A DNA stretch of 64,000 nucleotides from Zygnema cylindricum. Lineage: Eukaryota; Streptophyta; Zygnematophyceae; Zygnematales; Zygnemataceae. Positions 21,401 to 33,652 of this stretch are shown in pieces. Under the pieces are notes generated by a model. It saw only the letters and a list, made by a program, of their open reading frames with translations, ran no database searches and was not told the origin of the DNA. The translations under genes and the position numbers were made by a program. The stretch spans positions 62,001 through 126,000 of the forward strand of contig JBBHKE010000108.1 in the NCBI GenBank assembly GCA_037447655.1, written 5' to 3'. Positions within the stretch are counted from its first letter, which is position 1. Each line of letters starts with the position of its first letter.

Positions 21401-24400
21401 TTCTTTCACGACCAAACAAAGCTGTCTTTCCTTAACCTCAGCCATTGTAACAAGATGTTGAAAATCACAGGTCCTCTTAACTCCCTTGGGCTGAGTGATA
21501 GGAAGAATCTCATAAAGCTGCTCAAATTAGCGATAAAGAGCAGGAAGTTAAGTGGAAAGCTGAATGAGTTTGTTTAAGTGGAAAGCTGAAGCTCATGCTG
21601 GGCTGACTGCCATCTTCATGGGGTGTGCACAGAAGGTAGAGCCGGCTCCGGCGCAGAATGTGACCATCAACGTGACAGGGGCCGTTGGCTGGAGAAGAGA
21701 AGGACTTGTTTATAAAAAGAATGAGGTGAGTTAAAATGACCGAGCTTCCTTTTTGCATGTTTGGCCTGTCATTTGGAATCTGACAAGGTTGCCACTCATT
21801 TCCGGTTCAAGCATTATCATAGCCATTCATGATTTTACACCGTTGAATGTTAGAAAGAGGACTTAGTAAGGTTAGAGAAAGGTGTTACACGGGACCATGT
21901 TAAAGTGAAGTTAATTCTGTTGATGTCGCTGAGGGGTTTTGTTTTTGTTTGTTTCCTCAATCACAGGCCAAAGTGCATGTGTCATGGGTGCTTTACATGT
22001 TGAGGATGCTTTATCATGGTTTACCAGCCAGTTAAATGAACTTGCCTTTTTGCTGAACTTAACTAACCTTTTGTTACAATCACTTCTGGCAAATGCTCAG
22101 TTTGGCCTGGCTCATCTTTTCCCTTTGCCAGCTATGGATGGATTATTCTGCTTTTCCTCTTTTGTCATGGTTCTGGATAGCTTATTGCTTGCCGGTTAAT
22201 AAGCAGATATGAACTCACTGGCAGATAAGTTGTCAAGTTTGTGAATACTAGCCTTTTTATCTCACTGTTGGCATATGTACTTGCCTTCTGCAGGTGTTCT
22301 TGGACATTGTGGAAAGTGTTAACTTGTTGATGTCCCAAAATGGTATTTTCTTCCTACATTTGCCACGACTCAGCTGAAAGAGTGCTCTTGGCAGCCATTG
22401 CTTTTGATAGGTTCAATAAGCATTTAAATGAAACTGTGACACCAATGGTTTTTGACGAGTCGGTATTATAGTTTTTTAAAAACATTGGGAGTATGGTGTA
22501 TATCTGGTACCTTCTGTGTCACTGTTATGTGACTGAATCTTTCCTTTGCTGTACGATCTTCTGGATAGTTTTGTGTCTGTTAACATCTTGATGACGCGTA
22601 AGTGTAGTGATTGTATTATTGGATTCAACTCATTGTTTGAGAAGCGGTTCAATGAATGTAAAACGAAGGACGAAGTCGACTACGTGGATAGTAGATATCT
22701 TTTAAGTTCTTTTAAAATTTCCAGTGTCTATGTGCTGCCCTTCGAGAACGTCTAATTAGAGCACCACATAATGCACACATAAGATGCGTACTTTTTGTTT
22801 TTGTGTCTGCTGCTTAAGAGAAACGACAGAACTAGAAAGGGGAGAGGGAGAGGGAGGGCGATACTGCCCCAAAGAAACCACTTGCATTGGTCCCTCCTCG
22901 TTGGTTTGGTCAAGACCTGAACAGTAGTGTATGTATAGGTAGTCTAAAGCCTTTCCTGGGCCAGCCAGTTGCAGGGATGTATGTTATGAAGAAGATTTTC
23001 TGAGGTTTCATGGCATACAAGATGGCTGTGGGGAGGGCGGCAGGTACCATTCTGCGATGCGATGTTACAGGAAAGGTTCTCATGAAATGCTTCTTATCAG
23101 GGATGCCTGACCTAAAACTGGGCCTAAACGACAAAATTGGACTGGAAAAGGAAGCACAGACCAAGACCCGTGCAAGCAAAGGGTAGGGAATGGAGCAAGG
23201 GTAGTCAGAATTTCCATAGCATCGCGGGCCTAACATGTCACATGTAATGGTCAGCGCATTTAACCAAATGTATGTGATCTTTCTAAAGTGGTCGGTTTGG
23301 TTCCAATTGCTGCCTGCTCACAGTTGGAATCGTTGTCTTTGCAGTGGAAAGACCATTGAGCTGGATGACGTAACTTTTCACCAGTGTGTCAACCTCACAA
23401 GATTTAATGCTGAAAAGACCGTCAGCTTTGTGCCTCCTGATGGCGAGTTTGAACTTATGAAGTGAGTGTGCCAGCTGTTTTCCTTTGTTTTCTTTATCCT
23501 TTATGAACCTTGTTTTGCAATTTTTGTTTTGAATGGATTTGTTTTGGAATACTAAAGGTGTTTGAAGTTTTGAAGACAACCATATTAAGGGATTCCGATG
23601 ATCCGATGTATAGGTACCGTATCACAGAGGGCATCAATCTACCATTCCGTGTCTTGCCAAACATCAAGGAATTGGGGCGTACACGCTTGGAGGTCAATGT
23701 CAAGGTGTGTGCTTCTTCATGTACATATACAACACAGACTAGACATTAAGACTTGTTTACCATACTACTTGAAGCTGATTGCTGCAATTTCTATGAACAT
23801 TATGGTTTTTTTACTGTTTGTACTGGTGTATCTTTGTGTCACAAGTTATGCGGTTTGCACATGCACGATTGATTTTGTAAATGAAACTCGGATGGTTTCT
23901 TTGGTATGCTGACATTGTTACAATGAACTTCCTCGGATCCGCTTCCATGCCGATTTGTAATAGCTGACTTATTCTATGGCTGTCTTTACTTCACCGACCT
24001 CTTTGTTCAATACCGCAGGACTACAGTCACACTCTTGCGCGGCTTCTGCTGTTTTTTCTAGCAATGTACACTATGGGTAGATCGCATCGAAAACTGAAGC
24101 CGGTTGGTTTTTGACATTACAGGTGAAGAGTGTGTTTGGGGCAAAGATGTTCGCACTTGGTGTGGTTGTTAAAGTACCAGTTCCGAAGCACACAGCAAAA
24201 GCAACCTTTCAAGTGACCACAGGCCGGGCAAAATACAACGCAGCAACTGATCAACTCGTTTGGAAGTAAGTTATGCAGTAGTTGAAGATGGTCAGAACAC
24301 ATCCCAATAACAGTTATCGCACGATAATCTGATCTGAACCATCATACGTCAATTGCCAGTTTGCTGATTATGGAGGATGGCAATGTCTAATGATTTGTCA

Positions 24401-27400
24401 GTTTTCATTCTTTTCAAGGACAGGTACTGGTTTTTTCTTGGCCTTATCACATGATTTTTGGCACACGGCTGCCAACCACCTTTACAGAACCACTTTGTAC
24501 TGAGGGTGCAGGATAAAGAAGTTTCCTGGTCAAACAGAGCTGACAATGAGTGCTGAGGTGGAGCTCATCTCCACAACGACAGACAAGAAAAACAACACTC
24601 GTCCTCCTATCATGATGGAATTTCAGGTTAGTGGGAACCCAAGTGGTGTTGAACATCTGTCTTCCTTAAGGAAACCTGGGGTGAAGACCATATTGAGGTT
24701 ATGTGGACAGCAGGCAATCACTCCTACTTTCTGACAAACGCATTCTTTGGTATTCTCTTCAAAAATCGATCAAATGTAGAGTATTCTTTGTGAGTTTGGC
24801 AGTGAAGAGGGTGTCACTAACATGCTTTGAAATGATTATGTTATCATTCGTGAACAACTAGCATTCTTACTATGTCAATGTAGCTTTAGCATAACCACCA
24901 TGAATGCTAGGTGGCCGATTCCCATGCACATCTGTGGTTTATAAAGATCTTTGTGTTGTTAACATACATGTACATCCACATTGTTACCGGTCAGGGTGCC
25001 ACATAGATTTTTGTCAATATATCGCCAACTTTTTACATGTCAAAGGCCTCTCATCAACAACCAGTATGTATGACCCAACAATTGTTTAGTTTTTGAAGGT
25101 TTTGGCAGAACCGTATTCCAGGAAGGATCTTAAATTGTGGAAAGAACCAAATATTTTCATGTGTCTTTTGCCCGCTGACTTTGTATTACAACATTTCAAA
25201 CATGAAGTTATGCCCACACGGACTAAAAAACGTAATGTATTTGAGTCCATATATGCAGCAAATTGTTATGCATTGTTAACCTGATGAGTTGGCAATGAAA
25301 GATAATTGTGAATTGTAGACAATATCAGGAATGTCGAACAATCAGTGATTGGTCATGTTGCTTCCCGAGCTTCCTTGTGTGAGCTGCTCGCAAGATTTTT
25401 TGTTGGAGAATTTGCCGTTCATTTAAGTTCCTTTTCATTCAAAACTCTGATGTGACTGCCATGTTGTGAAAATACACTTCAACTTTGACACTGCTGGGTC
25501 ATCTATAGGATGGTGGTCAAATCCATGTCATGTGGTCTCAAGTTTTTGCTGTGTGAGAATCCCCCCCCCATCATCCGCTTAGGGTATTGTGCGTCTTCTC
25601 ATTTTTAAATTCTTGTAGTACAGTTCTGTACATATAGGCAGGTTATCTTCCATTTTTGGATTTCTGAGTACTGATTCTTAGTCTTGGCATTTGCCAGATG
25701 TCACAAACTTCCTGGTGCAGTTTGGTTCTTGATGTCGCAAAACAAGAACCACAATGTTTATGTTTATGTTATGTCACAAAGTCTCTGTTGGCAGATGCAA
25801 AAAACATATGCTCTTCAATTTCAGGTTCTTTGGTTGATAGAAAACAGTGTAACAAGCTCTTACTACAGTGAATACAAGCATTTAGCATATGGACTCTTCT
25901 CTAGATTTTGAAATTAAGGATCTTAAAATGCAAAAGCTGGAGTAGTGGTTCACCGATCTGTTTGTCAATGTCAAATTTTGTTTTCAGTTTTGTTACTATG
26001 CTGATCCCTTGTCGTGGTTTGTTGCATCGAAATCTGTTTTTTACTTCTATTTGATGTCTAATCCTCTTTAGTATAGTCAAAACTATACGTGTGGAAACTC
26101 TGACCACAGCTGTTGGCATCGTGCTGGTATGTGTTTTTCCTTTGTGTGCAAATTTTTGCACTTTTTTCTGGACAATCTGTATGCATATCTTTATTGTGGC
26201 CTTCGCATGATGGCCTGAGATGCATACGTAAAGGGAGTGGAAATTTGAGCATAGGATGATGACATGTTATGATTTTTTTTATTTTTTTTTAATGTCTATC
26301 AATGTGTAAGTAGAGTGGAGGGTGGGGCCTTACGAGGTAACAGTCTGTCAATCACAAAAACTGCGTCTCAATGTGGTGTTCAAATATAAGGTCAACCATG
26401 AGGGGCTTCTCCACATCTTCATTCTTTGAAATAAAAACTGGAAGGTGGGTTCTTATCTTCATTTTCTGGGTTGCAGGTACCAATGTTCACTGCTTCTGGC
26501 CTGCGAGTACGTTTTCTAAAGGTAAGCTCTTTATCCCATTTGTCTCAGCTATTTTGCAGTCCATATTGGAGTTCAAATGAGCAGATATAATTGGAAACGC
26601 TGTATGTTACAATACGGGTGTTATACAGTATGATGCACGTAAAGTAGAGGGTGATGATGACATACAGCGTTTCCAGTTGTTCTCTCACATTTGAACTATG
26701 TTCCAAATCCACATTCTCAGGGGTTTGTTTTGTGCAAAGCAGGTCAATATGATATTATTCAGTCACCGTTTCAGATTTAGCTACATCGTGAATCTCTGTT
26801 AGCGTTTTTTTTTGCCCTCTGACCACAAAGTTTGCGTTAATAACACTAAATGTCATTTTTTTATCGCAAATTCTTCAAACGGGTCAAAACCAGCCACGTC
26901 ATTCGGATCTGACTTAGAATTAATGACGCTAATTTAAATCCCACGCTAATAATTTATTTTCTCTGATAACGATTCATGGAGTTGTGTGAGGGTCATGTTA
27001 TTTTTTCTGAGATATAGGATGTAGGAGAAAAAAACCCAGGAGACATTGATTGTTTTGCAAATATCTTAGGTGAAGAAACTTTTGGTAGTTATTTGGTATT
27101 TATTAGATTAGAACTGTGTTACTGCTTAATGTCACATGGCTGATCAATGAATCATGCTTTGAGTCAAGAATATCTTGATTCAATCCTCCATGAAATGGTG
27201 CTAGTTATTTTACCCGAGAGCGTTTTTTCTTTTCTGTTTGTTCTCCTCTCACTTCATCAACATGTTGCACGATATTCACAAATGCACAGAATTTCAGAAG
27301 TTAAGGACACTTGACAAGCTTCATTCACTGTTGATTGTGGTATTGACAGTGCATGGTTTTGAGTGTATCTCATCATCCTTTTTTTTATTACTTTCAATGC

Positions 27401-28558
27401 TTCATAAATTTGTCATGCGTATCTCTTCTGTAGGGAAATGGTCTAGTATTTTCTTAAGTATTTTTTTTCAATATCTCTGGTGATGCTGGAGTAAGGAAAT
27501 AATGCTATCCGCCTTCACCTTAACAGATCACTTGTTCTTTACTTCACTGGGTGTTTCTTCCTTCTCTTATCTTTGCTGATAGAAAATAAGGGACAGGAAT
27601 AAAACAACAAGAAGAGACATTGGAAAAAACATGCTCTCGAATTTCACGAGATCAGTATTTTGATTTCGTGACACTAAAGATTGAAATGTTGTGGGTAAAT
27701 TTCTCCCAGATTGTAGGTTTCAACCTCGTAATGCACGTGTTGGAGACCACTGATTGGAAATTAGGAACCTTTACTAAGAATCTTACAGTTCCATTGGACC
27801 TGTCTGATTGTTGTCAGATTAATAATTTGACAAGTGTGCACGGAGAAAAGCTAATTTAAATGGCAAAGAAAACATGAACTCTGATAACGATCCACAATGT
27901 ACTTTACTTTTCTGGCAAGTGCTTGAGGTACATTTGGTTGTGATACTTAGCCCCTACATTGAACTTGTGTTCCCTCTGTGAAAGCCGGTGCACAAGAGGG
28001 TGAATGCTGTGCTATTTAAAAAAGGATGAATGATTGATAACACTTGTCACGTTTCACTTCTCACTCTTACGAACTCGTCGAGTTCTTGTTTGTCCTTCCC
28101 TTGCTTCTGATGTGTTCTTTGGGCATGGGTCGCGGTAAGAGATCATAGGACAAAAGCTCCATAACAAATCATTGCGTGTTTTCCTTCTTCTTCATTGAAT
28201 GTTCTGTGGTGGACTACACTGCCCATCGCTATTAGTTCCAGTTACTCTAGCTGGGTGACTGGTTTTTTGAGCCAAAACCAGAAATTATTGCTGAAATACT
28301 ACTCATTTTGTGGTCCAAAATGAGCCAGGCTGCAAAAGATATTAAGTGTGGTTAATTCTATTTAAATTTCAACACTGGATAGTAAATAGTATGTAAAATA
28401 GCGAGGTGAGGTATAAATCAAGTATTTTCCTAGTGGGTCAGAAAGATATCTGAGCAAATGGTTTGTCTTCCGTGCAGGTTTGGGAGAAGAGTGGTTATAG
28501 TACAGTGGAGTGGGTCCGATATATTACAAGAGCTGGATCCTATGATATTCGGTTGTAA
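18406..28558 (+). CDS. AP2M: AP-2 clathrin adaptor complex subunit mu
   Basis: The product is the medium subunit of the plasma-membrane AP-2 adaptor, which binds YxxPhi cargo signals in clathrin-mediated endocytosis. Thirteen exons join in frame with GT-AG introns: 18406-18488, 18873-19050, 19688-19778, 20271-20362, 21633-21725, 22294-22342, 23044-23182, 23345-23461, 23614-23704, 24123-24265, 24512-24626, 26477-26521, 28478-28558. They give 438 residues, the same length as Arabidopsis AP2M as I recall it. The longin-like N-domain ([17 protein letters not shown]) covers about residues 1-140 and the mu homology domain about 170-438. Cargo-pocket residues known from mammalian mu2 are present: Phe181 and Asp183 in VFLDIVES, and Trp424 in EWVRYI. 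The protein ends in Arg-Leu where Arabidopsis and mammals have Arg-Cys. Introns 1, 4 and 12 hold repeats or MITEs. The last exon is duplicated downstream. Confidence 0.96.
18481..18654 (+). repeat. Tandem duplication of the exon 1 donor region of AP2M
   Basis: The segment starting GACGTCGGGTGAGCATTC at 18481, which contains the exon 1 splice donor, recurs at 18601 as GACGTCGGATGAGCATCC, with matching sequence for about 45 bp (CCTGAAT, ATTATTGTAAC, ATGCNTTG). The copy's donor GT is AT, so it should not be spliced. A purine-rich GGGA/GAGA stretch separates them. Confidence 0.75.
20632..20825. mobile_element. Short TA-flanked MITE in AP2M intron 4
   Basis: The 194-bp element starts CACTGCCCGTTGTGATTAG and ends AAATAGCGATGTGCGG, flanked by TA (20630-20631 and 20826-20827). 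The ends resemble those of 28217-28411 in the same gene. It has no coding potential. Terminal repeats are imperfect, so boundaries are moderately certain. Confidence 0.55.
26571..26696. repeat. Foldback hairpin in AP2M intron 12
   Basis: The left arm (26571-26606) and right arm (26661-26696) are inverted copies. They match perfectly at both ends of the stem (GTTCAAATG and GGAAACGCTGTATG), with an unpaired middle of about 13 nt and a 54-nt loop. It could be a tiny foldback transposon relic or a small-RNA precursor; the sequence alone does not decide. Confidence 0.55.
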
Positions 28559-29558
28559 TGGCCCAACGCCAGTCTCCCACGGGGCTGCTGTGGGCCTACG
28601 ATGGGAAGAAATCCCTACTTTTCAGACAGTTTATTTGTTTGTTTTGTAGCCAGTGCTAACAAATGTACTCCGACTCTTGCGTCACGTCCAGCATGGGTGC
28701 CTTATTTGGCGTATGAGTGGGTTAAATGATGTGCGTGTGCATAGATATCTGCACCATATTTAGATTTGATTAAGTGTAAACTGCGCTGCACATTGTCGCG
28801 TATTTGCGAATGAGTTTCCAGAATCTGCTTGTTTATATATGCCAATTTGAGCTCGCTCTTTCAAATACACCAAAGTCTCTGCATCATGCCTCTTGTGAGT
28901 CATAATTTGAGCTGTGACTCTTTTGAAAGATATGTGTCTGTCTTGATACCTCTACCATGTCGTTGTGAATTCAAGTGACCGGTTGAGCAAATTTAGTGTG
29001 AAATCGGTCAATCGACTCCGGTGGACTTTCTTTTTGTCAAATTTCCCACTAAAGTTGTTTCAGGGAATATTCTGGTAAAGGTAACCTCTTCGGAAATGCT
29101 GAAATGTATTGAGGGAATCCAGGATCTGAAAAAAGTATTTTTTAGCTTGGCCAGATGTTTTATGGTAGTCACCATCCCACACCATGGTGACTATCTGGGT
29201 CCTAGGTTTAGTTTGTACGACAATTGTTGCAGTTTTGAGGGTAACAGTCTTTATTGAAATGTGCAAGCAGCGCTTAATGCCAAGTTGTCATCCTTGTGAA
29301 TCACTCGTGCAACACCGACAGGAAACCACAGCGATAGTTATATTGCTGCTACTCTGAGTTGGGATGATAAATAGTTGAAATCTACCTAGATGAAAAAAAG
29401 TATTATAGGGTGTGTCTCTCCGCAGTAGATATTTAGATGGGAGAAAACTTGGTAAAGGCACCTGTGTCATAGGGTAATTTTGAGTAATGTAAAGAGCAAA
29501 ACCTCTGTGGCAGGTGACCTGTGGCAACTTGCTCCAGCCTTAGAAATACATAGTAAGA
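27941..29558 (+). repeat. Segmental duplication, proximal copy (AP2M last exon)
   Basis: The segment carries the end of AP2M intron 12, exon 13 and about 1 kb of 3' flank. It matches 33039-34650 nearly throughout with scattered substitutions and small indels. This is the copy joined to the rest of the gene. Confidence 0.92.
28217..28411. mobile_element. Short TA-flanked MITE in AP2M intron 12
   Basis: The 195-bp element begins CACTGCCCATCGCTATTAG and ends AAATAGCGAGGTGAGG with TA on both sides. It is related to 20632-20825 and is copied in the downstream duplication (33309-33505), so it was present before the duplication. Confidence 0.6.
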
Positions 29559-29940
29559 TAGAAGAGCGTCAAGGCAAACAATCTTCGTACAGGAATGGAA
29601 TATCAGAGGCAAAGTGTGAGTGATGACACTGACTTAAGAAAACCAAGAATACAATGGAAACCACCTGACAAGCAAAAAGGATTACTTGCCAACACATGAA
29701 AGATAAACTTACAGAAAGCATAACACAAGACATCAAGACTAGCAAAGATACCATTCTAACACCTAACATGTCTAAACTCTTTCGTTAGCTATGCGTACTT
29801 TGTATCGTCCACTGAAAGAGACTCTGAGCCACAAAGGCCATCACACATTACAGTGCGGATTGAAGGAGGACGAAAGCTGCAAACGTCGCAAAGCCACAGA
29901 GAGGGGTGACAATAGAAAAGGAGGTTTTCTGATCGCCTTC
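29559..29940. other. AP2M 3' flank, no gene seen
   Basis: This stretch follows the end of the duplicated block. No coding region or RNA gene is recognisable. Confidence 0.4.
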
Positions 29941-30510
29941 ACGGTTAAGGGAGAGGAACAAGAGAGAGAGGGAGAGGAGGAGAGAGGGAGAGAGGAAGGC
30001 AGAAAGGGAGGGAGAGAGGGCTAGAGAGAGAGAGGGAGAGGGAGAGAGAGAGGGAGAGAGAGAGGGGGAGAGGGGGAGAGGGGGAGAGGGGGAGAGGGGG
30101 AGAGGGGAGAGGGGGAGAGGGAGGGAGAGAGGGGGAGAGGGGGAGAGGGGGAGAGGGGGGGGAGGGGGAGAGGGGGAGAGGGGGAGAGGGAGGGAGAGAG
30201 GGGGAGAGGGGGAGAGAGGGAGAAAGGGGGAGAGAGAGGGAGAGAGAGGGAGAGAAAGAGTGAAAGAGAGAAAGAGAGAATGAAAGAGGGAGAGGGAGAG
30301 AAAAGAGAGTGCAAGTTTAAGGGAGATAGGGAGAAAGAGGGAGAGGTGAAGAGTGGGGGGGAGAGGGAGGGTAAGGGGGAGGGGGGGGGAGGAGAAGGGG
30401 GAGGAGGAGCGGGAGGAGGATCGAGAGGGGAAGGAAGAGAGGGAGAGGTAGAGGTAAAGGTAGAGGGAGAACTAGAGAAAGAAGGGAGTGGACAAAGAGT
30501 GAGAGAGAGA
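29941..30510 (+). repeat. Long (GA)n/(GGGGAGA)n purine tract
   Basis: About 570 bp are almost purely purine on the plus strand, built from GAGAGG, GGGAGA and GGGGGAGAG units. Runs of five or more G at short spacing occur at about 30060-30200. It is low-complexity and non-coding, and could adopt triplex or G-quadruplex forms. Confidence 0.9.
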
Positions 30511-31517
30511 AGGAGGGAGAGGGAATACTTGTTTTTACATGGTTTTACTGTTATTGCAAAGAGAGAAACTAGTATAGATGTTAAAAATTAGATTCTTAAC
30601 GATCGAAAGAGAGAAGCAAGTTAAATGATCTAGAACTCCATATAACTCTGCTTACGTGACAACGCTTACGTGACAATGCATGCTAAGCAGTACATAACTA
30701 TCCACATTGATTATAGTTTCTTGTTAATGTGTTCAATACAATGTTGCATGAAGCAACTTGGTTACAAATCATAACAAAAACTAAAAAAAAGCCTCAAAAC
30801 AATACTGTGCGCACGATCATGAAGCAAGATTCTCACGCACGAAAAACGCCAAAAGGATGTATATAACGAAGTAGGCTAAAGCTACATGTATGTACAAGAT
30901 TGCACACAATGTGTCACTTCCTAAAAGTCAAAAAAATATGTTGTATTTTCTAACTAAAATTAAGAACTTTTTACTTTCGTTCTACAAATTACGGACATGA
31001 TTGTGATATACGATATGCCGTACTATATACTGAATACAGTATAAGACTATATATACAATACTAAGATATAAAAATTCCATATGTTTAAATAAATATATCA
31101 GCGGTAACAAATTTATATGTCAAAAAGCAATATATTTGATCCCCTTGCCGTTTGTTATTCGATGACCGATAAGATCGGCTCTGAAATTACTGCGGCTAAA
31201 AATAACGTTAATAACACTGTTGTTTTCCCTACAATAATAATTTGTTGACCCTAAAACGGTATGTTGTACTATATTATTTTCGTACTTACAATATTATTGT
31301 TTATTATTAGTAATGTTGCATGAAACAAGGCTCAAATCCCCAAAAAGTAAAAAGTAAAATTTATACTAAACAGTAAATACTAATTAATACTTTAATACTT
31401 ATTGAACTGATGCTGAGTTTAACTTGGTGGGTAACCCAATTTCTGCGCCCCCCGCCTATTGAATGGTTATGTCGTCTTTTCCTCCTTCGTTACGTGACAG
31501 CATCTACTCCCTGTAAC
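30511..31517. other. AT-rich intergenic sequence, no gene seen
   Basis: About 1 kb of AT-rich sequence without a credible reading frame. No transposon ends could be paired. Confidence 0.4.
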
Positions 31518-31792
31518 TAGTGTTGGGTATCGGGTAAATTCACATCGCGATAATTTCGATATTCGATATATCGAATATCGATCAAGCAGATTCCTCGATA
31601 TATCGTACTGGGACCAACATAGATTATCGCGATATATATCGCAAAAATTGCATATCCGTACAATCAGAATACGGAAACCGTACGAAAAACCGTACGAAGA
31701 ATCGTACGAAAAAGCGTACGGAGAATCGTACGAAAAAGCGTACGGAGAATCGTACGAAAAATCATACGGATATTTCCCCCCCCCCCCGCGCT

Positions 31793-31825
<33 letters not shown>

Positions 31826-32005
31826 TGAAAAAAAATTCTAAAATTTTCATTTTCAATATATCGTCAATATGATATATCTGCGATATATTGGCGATATATC
31901 GCGATGATTTGAAATTCGATATATCGAAGCGATATATTGAATATCGGGTACATGAAATTCGATATATATCGAATATCGGCAATGGGTCCTCGATACCCAA
32001 CACTA
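31518..32005. mobile_element. hAT-like MITE with TAGTGTTGGGTATCG ends
   Basis: The 488-bp element begins TAGTGTTGGGTATCG and ends with its reverse complement. The interior is rich in GATATATCG palindromes. It also holds 12-bp-periodic CGTACG repeats (31660-31770) and a C12 and G30 tract (31776-31823). Its ends match those of 45321-46172, which has a clear 8-bp duplication. Here the flanks match at only about half of eight positions. Confidence 0.75.
31660..31823. repeat. CGTACG tandem repeats followed by C12 and G30 homopolymers
   Basis: Units of about 12 bp, CGTACG followed by an A-rich hexamer, repeat about eight times, then C12 (31776-31787), GCGCTC, and G30 (31794-31823). The C and G runs can pair as a hairpin. 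The G-run length may be unreliable in the assembly. Confidence 0.85.
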
Positions 32006-32039
32006 ATTGATACTAATAATTTCTATAGTCTAATAAGTA

Positions 32040-32057
32040 ATAACGATTCACGGTGTA
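32040..32057. repeat. Orphan end of a CACCGCGAATCG-type MITE
   Basis: The sequence AACGATTCACGGTGTAC matches the right terminus of the TA-flanked MITE family. No left end was found upstream, so this is a truncated or interrupted copy. Confidence 0.5.
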
Positions 32058-33038
32058 CTTTTGAACTTGGGTTTGGACGCTGATTAAACTCGTCGTTTAG
32101 TTTAACTACTCCGATCCCGCGTCGTTTTATGCCAGCTCATCATTACCAGGATGGGTGGCTAAAACGAGAAACTACAGCCGTCCAATTCATCGCTGTACAA
32201 TATGTACGGATAACTGACGATAAATCCAACCTACTTTCGTACGACTGTACTCTTTAACGATAAACCGTACATTTTTTGAAATCCAAACATTTGAAATCTT
32301 TGACGACGCAAGTGGGCCCAAAACCTCCAACGTGGCAGTTTGTGACACCCGTACACATTTTGAAGTACTTTTTTGTCGTCTAGCTAACTGTAACGGCTAT
32401 TTTTCCTCCCGGTTCGAATTGAAGGAAGCCTAGAATCCGGGAACCCCTCAGAAGGAAACGGGTGAAAAAAAAAGAAAAAAGACAAATTCTCCATGTTTGT
32501 ATATAATTCATTTGTTTTGCAAAAATATTAATTTTGTTATAATTTTATTCTATACCTGTTCCGTTTTCTGGTTTTGTTATTTTTTTCTGTGAGTGATGAG
32601 AGTATGAAAAAGGAAGCGACAACTTTTTTTTTTTTTTTCCGGAGATATTTTCTGTTTTTTTTTTCTGTTTTTTTTTTGAAATCAGAAGTTTTGTGAAATT
32701 TTAGAAAGGGGAATCGTCAAATCTTGCTAGGTCACTTGGGATTTCTTCTTCTCTCTCTCTCTTTCACTGGATCGTTCTAAACTGCTANNNNNNNNNNGAT
32801 TTTATAGAAAACGTCGGACCGAGTAAAACCTGGTGTTGTACTCATCATAAAGTTGTTATTAAAGACCAAAACCGAGTTTTTTGGTTAGTGGGTCAATCTC
32901 ATTGACCTTGATTATCGCTACCCGTCACATCAGGTGGTGTCTTGTAAGTTACTTCTTCTTCCTTTTGTGCGTTACTAAACAATACCTCGAAAACAGGATA
33001 CTAGAGAATGGGTACGGGTTTCTTGTGTAGTCTTCGTT
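32058..33038. other. Intergenic sequence containing an assembly gap
   Basis: No gene is seen. T-rich homopolymer stretches lie at 32625-32670, and ten Ns at 32788-32797 mark a gap of unknown true size. The AP2M duplication begins about 240 bp after the gap. Confidence 0.5.
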
Positions 33039-33308
33039 TGATACTTAGCCCCTACATTGAACTTGTGTTCCCTCTGTGAAAGCGGGTGCACAAGAGGGTG
33101 AATGCTGTGCTATTTAAAAAAGGATGAATGATTGATAACACTTGTCACGTTTCACTTCTCACTCTTACGAACTCGTCGAGCTCTTGTTGTTCCTTCCCTT
33201 GCTTCTGATGTGTTCTTTGGGCATGGGTAAGAGATCATAGGACAAAAGCTCCATAACAAATCATTGCGTGTTTTCCTTCTTCTTCATTGAATGTTCTGTG
33301 GTGGACTA

Positions 33309-33505
33309 CACTGCCCATCGCTATTAGTTCCAGTTACTCTAACTGGGTGATTGGTTTTTTGAGCCAAAACCAGAAATTATTGTTGAAATACTACTCATGT
33401 TGTGGTCCAAAATGAGCCAGGCTGCAAAAGATATTTTAGTGTGGTTAGTTCTATTTAAATGTCAACACTGGATAGTAAAATAGTAAGTAGAATAGCGAGG
33501 TGCGG
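33309..33505. mobile_element. Short TA-flanked MITE, duplicated copy
   Basis: This is the counterpart of 28217-28411 within the segmental duplication. It ends GCGAGGTGCGG followed by TA, closer to the family end seen at 20825 than its partner is. Confidence 0.55.
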
Positions 33506-33571
33506 TATAAATCAAGTATTTTCCTAGTGGGTCAGAAAGATATCTGAGCAAATGGTTTGTCTTCCGTGCAG

Positions 33572-33652
33572 GTTTGGGAGAAGAGTGGTTATAGTACAGT
33601 GGAGTGGGTCCGATATATTACAAGAGCTGGATCCTACGATATTCGGTTGTAA
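33572..33652 (+). pseudogene. Duplicated last exon of AP2M
   Basis: This 81-bp copy of AP2M exon 13 keeps the splice acceptor (GTGCAG) and encodes the identical 26 residues from VWEKSGYS to the stop, with only silent differences from 28478-28558. No other AP2M exons lie upstream of it. It could in principle serve as an alternative terminal exon by skipping the proximal one, which would leave the protein unchanged. Confidence 0.85.

Noticed and set aside
23283-23579. Minus-strand frames across AP2M exons
   Set aside because: They are antisense shadows of coding exons without their own homology.
30021-30591. Long Ser/Pro/Leu- or Gly/Glu/Arg-rich frames
   Set aside because: They are translations of the GA-rich repeat and carry no gene signal.
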